Below are positions 1-7,304 of a DNA stretch of 64,000 bases, one piece after another; within the stretch, counting starts at the first letter, position 1; every line of letters starts with the position of its first letter. Origin of the DNA: Suilimivivens sp964393865 (GTDB taxonomy: Bacteria > Bacillota > Clostridia > Lachnospirales > Lachnospiraceae); contig CAYMUW010000001.1 in assembly GCA_964393865.1 (NCBI GenBank), forward strand, positions 62,001 through 126,000, written 5' to 3'. The notes under the pieces are model-generated. The model was given only the letters and a program-made list of their open reading frames with translations, ran no database searches and was not told the DNA's origin. Both the position numbers and the translations under genes were made by a program.

Positions 1-1
1 C

Positions 2-46
2 AAGGGTGAGACAAAAGATACAAAGAAGAAGAAGTTCTGGAAATAA
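2..46 (+). CDS. C-terminal end of an upstream protein (partial)
   Basis: Frame 2 is open from the window edge and ends in a lysine-rich tail, KGETKDTKKKKFWK, before a TAA. A strong hairpin terminator follows 20 bases later, as expected at the end of a real gene. The protein cannot be identified from 14 residues. The basic tail would suit a membrane or envelope protein, but that is only a guess. Confidence 0.5.
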   Translation, partial: KGETKDTKKKKFWK

Positions 47-65
47 ACAGTGATGATTGATTTTT

Positions 66-120
66 AAAAGTTCCCATTTAGTTATGTGCTGAGCAAAGCA
101 TATTGCCAAAGGGAACTTTT
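66..120. terminator. Bidirectional terminator between convergent genes
   Basis: AAAAGTTCCC at 66-75 pairs perfectly with GGGAACTTTT at 111-120 and is followed by TT. The A-rich left arm supplies a U-run for the opposite strand. It sits between the partial plus-strand gene and the minus-strand gene ending at 156, so it can serve both. The loop is long (35 nt). Confidence 0.75.
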
Positions 121-155
121 TTAGTCATATTTTCAAAAAACCGGCATAAACTGAA

Positions 156-764
156 TTACTGACAGAGCTCGTTTAAATGTTGTAGGATATGTTTTTTTAG
201 AGGAGAATTTAAGTTTTCGGCAATAGGAATTAAGTTTTTAATTAACTCGGGAGTGCCCTTTTCCTGATAAATAGCAGCAAGAAGCTTATAGGAAGCGCTT
301 ATATCTGTCCGGGTATGTATGGCAAATTCCAAAATCTGCCGGGCCTCATCTGAATATCCCTTTTCGTACAAGGTATTTGCCCAGGTTTGAAGGGTACGTG
401 CCAGAATCGTGTATCGTTGATCATATTGTGACAAAAGATCGATATTGGGGGCTCCGTATTGAAGCTTTAGATCCGTATTACTGATCCCTGTCAGGTTAAC
501 GATGGGATCTGAGGACAGTTCCTGCAGGGTATTTAAACAGTCGGTCACAACCGGGTCTGAGGGCAGAGTATCCACAGGAAGCTTATCAAAGGGAATTTGA
601 ATATAGTCAAGCTTGTCCAATGGCTTGCGCCGTGTATTGTTGGCATCGGCTTCTCTTTGCCAGAAATCATCATTTGCTTTTTTCTCTATGGTGCGGCGTT
701 TATGAAGCTCGTAGCCAAGCCAGATACAGAAGACGATAAAACTTGCAAAAAACGGGAATCTCAT
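156..764 (-). CDS. Membrane-anchored TPR-like protein, function unknown
   Basis: This 202-residue protein starts with MRFPFF and has one N-terminal membrane segment (about residues 3-17), then a soluble region with helix pairs typical of tetratricopeptide repeats around residues 115-190 (spaced alanines, 'KLLAAIYQEKG'). It would be held on the inner face of the membrane or face outward, and probably binds another protein. The start at 764 is chosen over an earlier ATG at 812 because AAAGGA lies about 9 bases upstream of it, and because the 812 start would overlap the divergent small gene at 805. No enzyme motif is visible. Confidence 0.7.
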   Translation of the reverse strand: MRFPFFASFIVFCIWLGYELHKRRTIEKKANDDFWQREADANNTRRKPLDKLDYIQIPFDKLPVDTLPSDPVVTDCLNTLQELSSDPIVNLTGISNTDLKLQYGAPNIDLLSQYDQRYTILARTLQTWANTLYEKGYSDEARQILEFAIHTRTDISASYKLLAAIYQEKGTPELIKNLIPIAENLNSPLKKHILQHLNELCQ

Positions 765-771
765 ATATAAT
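743..771 (+). promoter_or_regulatory. Sigma-A promoter for the 35-residue gene (and perhaps the VanW gene)
   Basis: TTGCAA at 743-748 and TATAAT at 766-771 are separated by exactly 17 bases. The promoter lies inside the first codons of the divergent minus-strand gene, and transcription would begin near 778, just before the GGAGG of the small gene at 805. Confidence 0.65.
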
Positions 772-804
772 ATCCTTTCAAAGATGTACAACCGGAGGCA
801 GGAA

Positions 805-912
805 ATGTTCAATTTTTATAATAAAAAAAATAAAAAAATCGTATCCGCCATAATAATTGTTTTATTAATACTAGCTATGGTCATTCCAACTATAGCATCT
901 TTTATATATTAA
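805..912 (+). CDS. Small single-pass membrane peptide, 35 residues
   Basis: MFNFYNKK at the start is followed by a basic stretch, then a single hydrophobic helix (about residues 14-33) and a stop at 910-912. A GGAGG at 794-798 sits 6 bases before the ATG, and a good promoter lies at 743-771, so expression is well supported. The layout, a short basic tail then one membrane helix near the C-terminus, resembles tiny Firmicutes membrane proteins such as the stressosome-linked Prli42 group, but this likeness is by shape only. It precedes the VanW gene by 40 bases and could be co-transcribed with it. Confidence 0.6.
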   Translation: MFNFYNKKNKKIVSAIIIVLLILAMVIPTIASFIY

Positions 913-952
913 CGCAAATGCAAACTTGTTATGTGTAGGAATGAGGTTCAAA

Positions 953-2461
953 ATGAAATTTGTTAAGGCAATGCTTTGTATCTGCATGAGCTGTATGATT
1001 ATCGGACTATCGGGGATGCAGGTCAGAGCGCAGGAAGAAAATAAAATATTACCCGGCATTTATGTAGAGGATATTTCTCTGGAAGGCAAAACGGCGCAAG
1101 AGGCCAAAGCGATGCTGGAGGATTATGTGGAGAACCTGTGTCAGAAAGAGATTACATTGGTAGCTGTAGGTGGCAATGAGGTAAAAATTACGCCTGCGGA
1201 TATTGGTTTTTACTGGTCTAATAAGGAAATTGTGGATGAGGCAGCGTCCATAGGCCAGAAGGGAAACATTGTTCAGAGATATAAGGCAGCTAAAGACTTG
1301 GAATACCGGAATGTGGTATATCAATTGGAGTTTGATATTGACAAAGAGCTGGCAGCACATGTGATTGCCGATCAATGTTCCGTATATAATGTTGATGCGG
1401 TGGATGCTACGCTTGTAAGGGAAAACGGAAGCTTTGTGGTTCATTCCGGTCAGGTTGGGCAGGTAGTCGATGAAGAAAATTCATGCAACCTTCTTTATCA
1501 GTTCCTGAATGAGGACTGGGACGGAGAGGATGCTTCTATAGAATTGGCAATTAAGACGGATGAATCCCGTGGGACGGAGGAAGAGCTCCTCAAGGTAAAG
1601 GATGTGCTGGGTACTTTTACTACCAGCTTTAAGACGTCCGGTTCATCCAGAAGCGCTAATGTGCGGAACGGATGCGAGCTGATTAACGGAACCATGTTAT
1701 ATCCGGGTGATGAGTTTTCAACCTATGAGGCTGTAGCGCCTTTTACTACTGCAAACGGGTATTATATGGCAGGTTCCTATTTGAATGGCCAGGTAGTGGA
1801 CAGTTTGGGAGGCGGTATTTGTCAGGTATCCACCACCTTATACAATGCGGTGCTTTTATCGGAGCTTGAGGTTACGGAAAGACATAATCATTCTATGATC
1901 GTAACGTATGTGGACCCTTCTGCAGATGCAGCGATTGCAGAGTCAGCAGGAAAGGATTTTAGATTTGTAAACAATACGGATGCTCCGATATACATAGAAG
2001 GATATACCACAGATGATAAGCAGATTTGCTTTACAATCTATGGGATGGAGACCAGAGACAGTGGTCATCAGGTACGTTATGAAAGTGAAATTGTCAGCAG
2101 AACATCTCCGGATACAGAGGTAATCTATGTGGATGCGGGTGCACCAATAGGTTCTGTTGTTGTGCAGTCGGCACATATAGGATATAAGGCAAATCTTTGG
2201 AAGATTGTCACGGAAAACGGGGAAGAGGTAAGCCGGGAAATGATTAATTCCAGTACCTACAAGATGGTACCGAGAACGGCAACGGTAGGCGTGGCAACGG
2301 AAGATCCCAATGCCTATAATGAAATTATGGCAGCGATTGGAACCAATAATATAGATCATGTGAAGAATGTTGCGGCAGCCCTGGCCGCAGCCGCGGCGCC
2401 TACGGCGGCGGAAGTACCGGCAGATCAGCCGGCAGCTCCTGCAGAAGGTGTACCACAGTAG
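953..2461 (+). CDS. VanW family secreted or surface protein
   Basis: The 502-residue product begins with a signal peptide (about residues 1-28, cleaved near VRAQ), continues with peptidoglycan-binding-type repeats (about 35-200), and then has the VanW domain with its hallmark GGGICQVSTTLYNA near residues 284-297 and a conserved histidine-rich turn 'ERHNHSM'. The last 50 residues are alanine/proline rich, like a wall-spanning tail. VanW proteins are found beside some glycopeptide-resistance genes, but most copies, like this one, are stand-alone envelope proteins of unknown biochemical role; resistance should not be inferred. The start at 953 is chosen for GAGG 6 bases upstream and the fit to the signal peptide; an earlier ATG at 926 adds nine residues without a good ribosome site. 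Confidence 0.85.
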   Translation: MKFVKAMLCICMSCMIIGLSGMQVRAQEENKILPGIYVEDISLEGKTAQEAKAMLEDYVENLCQKEITLVAVGGNEVKITPADIGFYWSNKEIVDEAASIGQKGNIVQRYKAAKDLEYRNVVYQLEFDIDKELAAHVIADQCSVYNVDAVDATLVRENGSFVVHSGQVGQVVDEENSCNLLYQFLNEDWDGEDASIELAIKTDESRGTEEELLKVKDVLGTFTTSFKTSGSSRSANVRNGCELINGTMLYPGDEFSTYEAVAPFTTANGYYMAGSYLNGQVVDSLGGGICQVSTTLYNAVLLSELEVTERHNHSMIVTYVDPSADAAIAESAGKDFRFVNNTDAPIYIEGYTTDDKQICFTIYGMETRDSGHQVRYESEIVSRTSPDTEVIYVDAGAPIGSVVVQSAHIGYKANLWKIVTENGEEVSREMINSSTYKMVPRTATVGVATEDPNAYNEIMAAIGTNNIDHVKNVAAALAAAAAPTAAEVPADQPAAPAEGVPQ

Positions 2462-2539
2462 GCACCGGTGTGTTGCCGGTTGTCTTTAAAACGGCGGAAG
2501 GTGGGAGCTTCCGGACGTATGGATACAAAGAGGGCAGCT

Positions 2540-3592
2540 ATGAGAACAGGAAAAATATCGGAAAGTGTTTTAAAGCGTTCTGTTTTACGAGAGATTAAAA
2601 GCAATAGAGAAGGCCTGATTAAAGGTGCAGAAGTAGGAGCAGACTGCGCCTTTTTGTCATGGAAAGATGCCCCCTTCCAAGCAGCAGGTGAAGAGTTGAT
2701 TGCTTTCTCTACCCAGACTGTTACGCTGCCGGTAGAGAATGCTGCATATCTGGCAGTAATGGCAGCGGCCAATAATCTGGCGGCGGAAGGAGCAAAGCCC
2801 AGGGCGGTGACGCTGGCGCTTACATTCCCAAAGGATGCGGAGGAGGAGCTTTTAAAGAATGCCATGAAGCAGGCGCAGCGGTGTTGTGATGGTCTGCAAC
2901 TGCAAATTGCAGGGGGACATACGGAGGTAAGCCCGGCGGTGAATTCTCCTGTAATTACGGCTACGGTGGCCGGGAATGCTCTGAATGCTAATCTTTCGAA
3001 AATTTTATCCGGTGGCCGGAATAATGTCCGAAATCATGGGAAAGACGATTGCAGAGACGCTGCCGGAATGGATATTGTAATAAGTAAGTGGATTGGACTT
3101 GAAGGAACGACGGTACTTGCATCCGAAAAGGGAGTAGAGCTGGAAAGTCGTTATCCTATACATTTGATTAATCAGGCAAAGGCTTTTGAAAAATATCTTT
3201 CTGTGGCCGAGGAGGCCGCAGTAGCGCTTAAGTCCGGCGTTTATGCAATGCACGATATAAGAAACGGCGGTGTTTTCGGTGCATTGTGGGAATTATCCCG
3301 GAAAATAGGCGTTGGACTTACCGTAAATTTAAAGGATATTCCAATTAAGCAGGAAACCATTGAGATCTGTGAGTTTTTTAATTTGAACCCCTATGAGCTT
3401 TTGTCGGGCGGCTCGCTCCTTATGGTTACGGAAAACGGAGAAGAGCTTACGGAAAAGCTTGGGCAAATGGGAATTTCTGCGGCGGTAATCGGAAAAACAA
3501 ACAGCGGAAACGATAAGACTGTAGTTAATCAGGACGAAGTCAGGTATCTGGAGATGCCGGCGCCTGATGAAATATTTAAAGTATTATTTTAA
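2540..3592 (+). CDS. AIR-synthase/HypE-like ATP-binding protein
   Basis: The 350-residue product has the fold pattern of the PurM/HypE/SelD/ThiL group: an N-terminal half with 'VENAAYLAVMAAANNLAAEGAKP' type helices (about residues 70-95) and a C-terminal half with 'DIRNGGVFGALWELS' and 'LLSGGSLLM'. No hydrogenase or hyp genes lie nearby, so a hydrogenase role is unlikely; many clostridia carry such a stand-alone copy of unknown substrate. GAGGG six bases before 2540 supports this start; in-frame ATGs at 2468 and 2519 lack one. It is followed by an Lrp/AsnC regulator and an aminotransferase on the same strand, suggesting one transcript. Confidence 0.75.
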   Translation: MRTGKISESVLKRSVLREIKSNREGLIKGAEVGADCAFLSWKDAPFQAAGEELIAFSTQTVTLPVENAAYLAVMAAANNLAAEGAKPRAVTLALTFPKDAEEELLKNAMKQAQRCCDGLQLQIAGGHTEVSPAVNSPVITATVAGNALNANLSKILSGGRNNVRNHGKDDCRDAAGMDIVISKWIGLEGTTVLASEKGVELESRYPIHLINQAKAFEKYLSVAEEAAVALKSGVYAMHDIRNGGVFGALWELSRKIGVGLTVNLKDIPIKQETIEICEFFNLNPYELLSGGSLLMVTENGEELTEKLGQMGISAAVIGKTNSGNDKTVVNQDEVRYLEMPAPDEIFKVLF

Positions 3593-3625
3593 TGCGCCGG
3601 GAAACGGCGTAGACGAAAGGAAAGG

Positions 3626-4120
3626 ATGGTTAGAAATATGAGAGAGCAGATTTTGGCGATTATAGAAAAGAATAGTCGAATTGATTTGAAGGAACTGGCT
3701 ATTATATTGGGAGCAGAGGAAATTGACATTGCCAATGAATTAAAGGCAATGGAGGAAGAAGGCATCATCTGCGGTTATCATACCATGATTGATTGGGAGA
3801 AGACCTCCATTGGGAAGGTGACTGCGCTCATTGAAGTGAGAATTACGCCTCAAAGAGGTCAGGGCTATGACAATATTGCGGAAAGGATTTATAAGTATCC
3901 TGAGGTAAACAGCGTATATTTGATTTCGGGAGGCTACGATTTGTTAGTGACTCTTGACGGAAAATCTTTAAAGGCTGTTTCCAGCTTTGTATCCGATAAG
4001 CTTTCCACGCTTGACGGGGTGCTCAGCACGGCAACACATTTTATTTTGAAGAAGTATAAGGATCACGGAACGATTCTTACCAAAAAATATGAAGATACAA
4101 GGGAGAAGATTACACCATGA
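3626..4120 (+). CDS. Lrp/AsnC family transcriptional regulator
   Basis: The 164-residue product has an N-terminal winged helix-turn-helix (about residues 5-55: 'RIDLKELAIILGAEE...ALKAMEEEGIICGYHTMID') and a C-terminal RAM/AsnC effector domain (about 65-150: 'VTALIEVRITPQRG', 'VYLISGGYDLLVTLDG'). Members sense amino acids and usually control neighbouring amino-acid genes. It overlaps the aminotransferase by 4 bases (ATGA), so the two are translationally coupled and the regulator likely answers to that enzyme's substrate or product. Two starts are possible: 3626 (GG 5 bases upstream) and 3638 (AGGA 11 bases upstream). Confidence 0.88.
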   Translation: MVRNMREQILAIIEKNSRIDLKELAIILGAEEIDIANELKAMEEEGIICGYHTMIDWEKTSIGKVTALIEVRITPQRGQGYDNIAERIYKYPEVNSVYLISGGYDLLVTLDGKSLKAVSSFVSDKLSTLDGVLSTATHFILKKYKDHGTILTKKYEDTREKITP

Positions 4121-5289
4121 GAAATCCGTTAGCAGATAAAATTGTAAAGGTGAAGCCCTCCGGTATCAGGAAATTTTTTGATATAGTCAGTGAGATGGAG
4201 GACGCTATCTCATTGGGAGTGGGTGAGCCTGACTTTGATACTCCCTGGCATATCAGGGATGAGGGTATTTATTCACTGGAAAAAGGAAGAACATTTTATA
4301 CTTCTAATGCAGGATTAAAAGAACTTAAGGTAGAAATAACCAACTACATAAAAAGAAGCCAGAATGTCAGCTATGATGCAGATCATGAGGTTATTGTAAC
4401 CGTAGGCGGATCGGAGGCAATTGATTTGGCGCTTCGTGCAATGGTCAATCAGGGAGATGAGGTTTTGATACCCCAGCCAAGCTATGTGTCTTATGAGCCC
4501 TGTGCGATCCTGGCAGATGCTGTTCCTGTTATTATTGAATTAAAGGAAGAAAATGAGTTTCGCTTAACTGCGCAGGAGCTGAGAGATGCGATTACCGATA
4601 AGACTAAGATATTGGTGCTTCCGTTCCCTAATAATCCCACCGGAGCAATTATGGAAAGGAAGGATCTGGAAGAGATTGCCGAGGTAATCAGGGAAAAGGA
4701 TATTTTTGTGATTTCTGATGAGATATATGCAGAGCTCACCTACAAGGATAAGCATGTATCGATTGTAAGTCTTCCCGGTATGCAGGAAAGAACGGTGTTA
4801 ATCAACGGATTTTCCAAGGCATATGCTATGACAGGCTGGCGTCTTGGTTACGCATGTGCACCCAGGGAAATTATGGAACAGATGATTAAAATTCATCAGT
4901 TTGCCATTATGTGTGCTCCCACCACCAGCCAGTATGCGGCAGTGGAGGCTCTTAGAAACGGTGATGAGGATGTGGCTTCCATGAGGGAAGCTTATAACCA
5001 GCGGAGAAGATTTTTGATGAATGCTTTCCGTGAAATGGGATTAAAATGCTTTGAGCCTTACGGAGCCTTCTATGTATTTCCCTGCATCACAGAATTTGGG
5101 ATGAGCAGTGAGGAGTTTGCAGAGAGACTTCTTCGGGAAGAGAAGGTGGCTGTTGTGCCGGGTACTGCATTTGGTGACTGTGGCGAGGGTTTCCTTCGTA
5201 TTTCTTACGCATATTCTTTGGAGGATTTGAAGATTGCATTGGAGAAGATCAATCACTTCATTACAAGGCTTAGGGAAGAGAAGAAATAA
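4117..5289 (+). CDS. Class I/II PLP-dependent aminotransferase
   Basis: The 390-residue product has the fold-type I signatures in order: 'GVGEPDFDTPWH' near residue 30, 'PNNPTGA' near 171, 'ISDEIYAEL' near 200, and the PLP lysine K234 in 'NGFSKAYAMTGWRLGY'. It resembles the aromatic/PatA-type branch, transferring an amino group from an aromatic or branched amino acid to 2-oxoglutarate. Substrate choice cannot be read from sequence alone. It is coupled to the Lrp/AsnC regulator just upstream and ends the operon at the terminator at 5351-5375. Confidence 0.88.
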   Translation: MRNPLADKIVKVKPSGIRKFFDIVSEMEDAISLGVGEPDFDTPWHIRDEGIYSLEKGRTFYTSNAGLKELKVEITNYIKRSQNVSYDADHEVIVTVGGSEAIDLALRAMVNQGDEVLIPQPSYVSYEPCAILADAVPVIIELKEENEFRLTAQELRDAITDKTKILVLPFPNNPTGAIMERKDLEEIAEVIREKDIFVISDEIYAELTYKDKHVSIVSLPGMQERTVLINGFSKAYAMTGWRLGYACAPREIMEQMIKIHQFAIMCAPTTSQYAAVEALRNGDEDVASMREAYNQRRRFLMNAFREMGLKCFEPYGAFYVFPCITEFGMSSEEFAERLLREEKVAVVPGTAFGDCGEGFLRISYAYSLEDLKIALEKINHFITRLREEKK

Positions 5290-5350
5290 GAGATGGAATA
5301 CAGATATATAGAAATATCTGATAGTAAATAGCGGTAGAATAATCAAGAAA

Positions 5351-5385
5351 AGGAAAGCCCTAACATGGCTTTCCTATCATTTTTT
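5351..5385 (+). terminator. Rho-independent terminator after the aminotransferase
   Basis: AGGAAAGCC at 5351-5359 pairs with GGCTTTCCT at 5367-5375, with a 7-base loop, followed by a run of six T at 5380-5385. Confidence 0.85.
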
Positions 5386-5500
5386 GACCTCCACACACTC
5401 CTGACTGTTCTGCCTTTTGTTTATTTTCCATAAGCTACAGAGCGGAGTTATACCTGCAACCGTTGCTGCTTTGGTTAATTATTGTATGATCGACGGATAA

Positions 5501-6322
5501 TCAATACATCTGATATTCCACTATAATGCTTGCTTCGACGCTGATTTCTCCGGGCATAACACTGCCTGAAGAGAGGTCTTCCATGGCATCCATTTTGGCA
5601 GACTGGAGCATATTGGAGCGTGCGGTATCATCATAGCGGGCCTCAGTGTAGCCACTGATTTCGGTAATGCTTATGGCATTTCCGACACTTCGCCCGGAAG
5701 CCTCAGCAAGAACCTGGGCTTTTTGGTAGGCGGCGGCTACAGCCTTTTGAAGAGCCTGCTGATAGCTTTCGTCATAATTGCTTGCCATGTAAGTGATAGA
5801 CCTTATGGTGTTAATACCGCCGTCCACAGATTTGGATAAAATTTCATCCAGTCCATCAATGGCAAGATCTGACACGGTCAATGTAGCAGTGGCTTCGTAG
5901 CCGGTAACTCTGGCTGTGCTGCCGCTGTAGTTGTATATAGGATTCATGTAATAATCGGAGGTTTGAATAGAGCCTTCCTCCACACCAAGCTCTTTGAGCT
6001 GTGCAATGACCGAGGAGACAGCCTCGCTGTTTTTCTGCTGGCAGTCAGAGGCAGTTTTGGCTTCTGTTCTGACGGAGTAGACAACCTGTGCAATGTCGGG
6101 AACGACGCTGACGGTTTCGCTGCTGTTTACGCTTACGATATTATCTGTGTAGTAAGTGATCTTGTTGCCTAAGTCAAGCACCACATCCTTTTCGGTGGTG
6201 GGCGCAGCCTGGCCATCTTCTGCCGTTTGGGCATCGGAAACGGCGGAATTGTTTTGGCATGCAGTAAGAGCAAGAGCTGTAATAGCAGTTAAAATGATAG
6301 GTAAAATCGCTTTTTTATTCAT
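5501..6322 (-). CDS. SIMPL domain (DUF541) lipoprotein
   Basis: The 273-residue product has a lipoprotein signal peptide with lipobox 'ALTAC' (Cys22), a short linker, and a SIMPL/YggE-type domain over about residues 60-270 ('VSVVPDIAQVVYSVRTEAKTA', 'YYMNPIYNYSG', 'GYEATATLTV'). Such proteins are cell-surface or periplasmic; YggE relatives have been linked to oxidative stress, but the activity is unknown. AAAGGAGG stands 7 bases before the ATG, one of the best ribosome sites in the window. A GTATCT...AGATAC hairpin lies in its leader at 6339-6359. Confidence 0.85.
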   Translation of the reverse strand: MNKKAILPIILTAITALALTACQNNSAVSDAQTAEDGQAAPTTEKDVVLDLGNKITYYTDNIVSVNSSETVSVVPDIAQVVYSVRTEAKTASDCQQKNSEAVSSVIAQLKELGVEEGSIQTSDYYMNPIYNYSGSTARVTGYEATATLTVSDLAIDGLDEILSKSVDGGINTIRSITYMASNYDESYQQALQKAVAAAYQKAQVLAEASGRSVGNAISITEISGYTEARYDDTARSNMLQSAKMDAMEDLSSGSVMPGEISVEASIIVEYQMY

Positions 6323-6428
6323 AAAAATCCTCCTTTATGTATCTCTTTATCTAAGATACGAAAAAGAAGGGGAGAGTTTATGGGAAAATTAAAATTTCTT
6401 ACAAAAAATAACAGATGAGATTTAAGAC

Positions 6429-6456
6429 TTTACAATGTATAAAAATATGCTATAAT
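6429..6456 (+). promoter_or_regulatory. Promoter of the antitoxin RNA
   Basis: TTTACA at 6429-6434 and TATAAT at 6451-6456 with a 16-base spacer; transcription would begin near 6463. Confidence 0.6.
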
Positions 6457-6462
6457 GTGAAT

Positions 6463-6553
6463 ATAAGAAGCAACCGCCCACAAAGTGGTTAGCCTCCCAG
6501 GGTTATTAAATGCTTACCTCGACGGCCAAGTACAAGGTAGGCATTTTTATTTT
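6463..6553 (+). ncRNA. Antisense antitoxin RNA of a type I toxin module
   Basis: A roughly 90-nt RNA is predicted from the promoter at 6429-6456 to a hairpin terminator (AATGCTTACCT near 6509-6519 pairing with AGGTAGGCATT from 6535, then T-run). Its 3' end overlaps the end of the toxin gene on the other strand, so it is antisense to the toxin mRNA tail, as in TxpA/RatA-type pairs. Its 5' part, GCAACCG...GTGGTTAGCCTCCC (6470-6498), closely resembles the leader of the toxin mRNA and carries CCTCCC, which could pair with the toxin's GGGAGG ribosome site. No protein is encoded. Confidence 0.6.
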
Positions 6554-6642
6554 TGCTTATTAATCCTATCTATGTAGGTAAGCAGTGCAATCAGAAACGA
6601 ACCGCCTAAGAAAAGCAGGCTTATAATTTCGTATATCTCCAT
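6547..6642 (-). CDS. Holin-like type I toxin peptide, 31 residues
   Basis: The peptide MEIYEIISLLFLGGSFLIAL continues with LLTYIDRINKQK. It fits the 'putative holin-like toxin' pattern (PF16935 type: short acidic N-terminus, FLGG/FG-FLIALL helix, basic tail), a membrane-inserting toxin. The start at 6642 is preceded by GGGAGGTGG with a short spacer. It was missed by length-based gene finding because it is only 96 bases. A divergent antisense RNA (6463-6553) and a separate extended -10 promoter (near 6711-6719) complete the module. It lies between the SIMPL gene and trmL. Confidence 0.75.
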   Translation of the reverse strand: MEIYEIISLLFLGGSFLIALLTYIDRINKQK

Positions 6643-6649
6643 CCGCACC

Positions 6650-6678
6650 ACCTCCCTTCTTAGTCAAGAGAGGGAGGT
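6650..6678 (-). promoter_or_regulatory. Ribosome-site-masking hairpin in the toxin leader
   Basis: In the toxin mRNA, ACCTCCCT (complement of 6671-6678) pairs perfectly with AGGGAGGT (complement of 6650-6657), which includes the Shine-Dalgarno sequence. The loop is 13 nt. Folding would block translation of the toxin. Confidence 0.6.
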
Positions 6679-6710
6679 TACCACCTTGTAACACGGTTGC
6701 TGCAGAATAA

Positions 6711-6719
6711 AGTATAACA
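6711..6719 (-). promoter_or_regulatory. Extended -10 promoter of the toxin gene
   Basis: Read on the minus strand, TGTTATACT gives a TGN extension plus TATACT. No strong -35 box is seen. Transcription would begin near 6704, at the copy of the shared leader motif GCAGCAACCG. Confidence 0.45.
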
Positions 6720-6767
6720 TGTGAAAATTCAGGATTCTATTGACGATTTGACGAAAATCAAGAAAAG

Positions 6768-7262
6768 TCAATCTTTCCACTGTAATCTATGCAATTCTCC
6801 TTCCAACTGCATATCCCTGAAATTCTGCTGTCGCAGTGCTTCATAGAGCACGATGGCTACAGAGTTGGAGAGGTTCAGGGAACGAATTTGAGGCAGCATG
6901 GGAATGCGGATGCAGGTTGCCTCATAGTCTACCAGGATTTCTTCGGGTATTCCTGCGCTTTCCTTTCCAAACATAATAAAGTCATTGGAGTCAAAGGAAA
7001 CATCCGTATAAACGTGCTTTGCCTTGGTAGTTGCCATCCAGATTTTGGCAGATGGGTGCTTTGCTTTGAACTCATCAAAATTTATGTATCTGGTTACATC
7101 GAGATGCTCCCAATAGTCCATGCCGGCTCTTTTAATTTCTTTTTCATTGAGGCGGAAGCCTAAGGGTTCTATCAGGTGAAGGCTTGTCCCGGTAGCAACG
7201 CAGGTTCTTCCGATATTTCCTGTATTGGCCGGTATTTCCGGCTGGTGCAGAATAATGTGCAT
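6768..7262 (-). CDS. trmL: tRNA (cytidine(34)-2'-O)-methyltransferase
   Basis: The 164-residue protein has all SPOUT/TrmL landmarks: 'HQPEIPANTGNIGRTC' at the N-terminus, 'EPLGFRLNEKEIKRAGMDYW' near residues 33-52, and the knot region 'FGKESAGIPEEI' with 'IPMLPQIRSLNLSNSVAI'. It methylates the ribose of the wobble base in tRNA-Leu isoacceptors using SAM, in the cytoplasm. Length matches the family. It lies 42 bases after the unknown gene at 7305-7754 and is probably the last gene of a minus-strand run beginning with mutS2. Confidence 0.92.
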   Translation of the reverse strand: MHIILHQPEIPANTGNIGRTCVATGTSLHLIEPLGFRLNEKEIKRAGMDYWEHLDVTRYINFDEFKAKHPSAKIWMATTKAKHVYTDVSFDSNDFIMFGKESAGIPEEILVDYEATCIRIPMLPQIRSLNLSNSVAIVLYEALRQQNFRDMQLEGELHRLQWKD

Positions 7263-7304
7263 GATGGAATTCTCCTTATGTAAATAGAAGGATTGTGATG
7301 ATAA

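Noticed and set aside
156..812. ATG at 812 as start of the TPR-like gene
   Set aside because: It overlaps the well-supported divergent small gene and has no ribosome site; 764 has AAAGGA and begins directly with the membrane segment.
953..2461. VanW protein as a vancomycin-resistance determinant
   Set aside because: No vanA/B-type ligase, vanH/X or VanRS cluster is present; the ddl gene at 61.8 kb is an ordinary D-Ala-D-Ala ligase.
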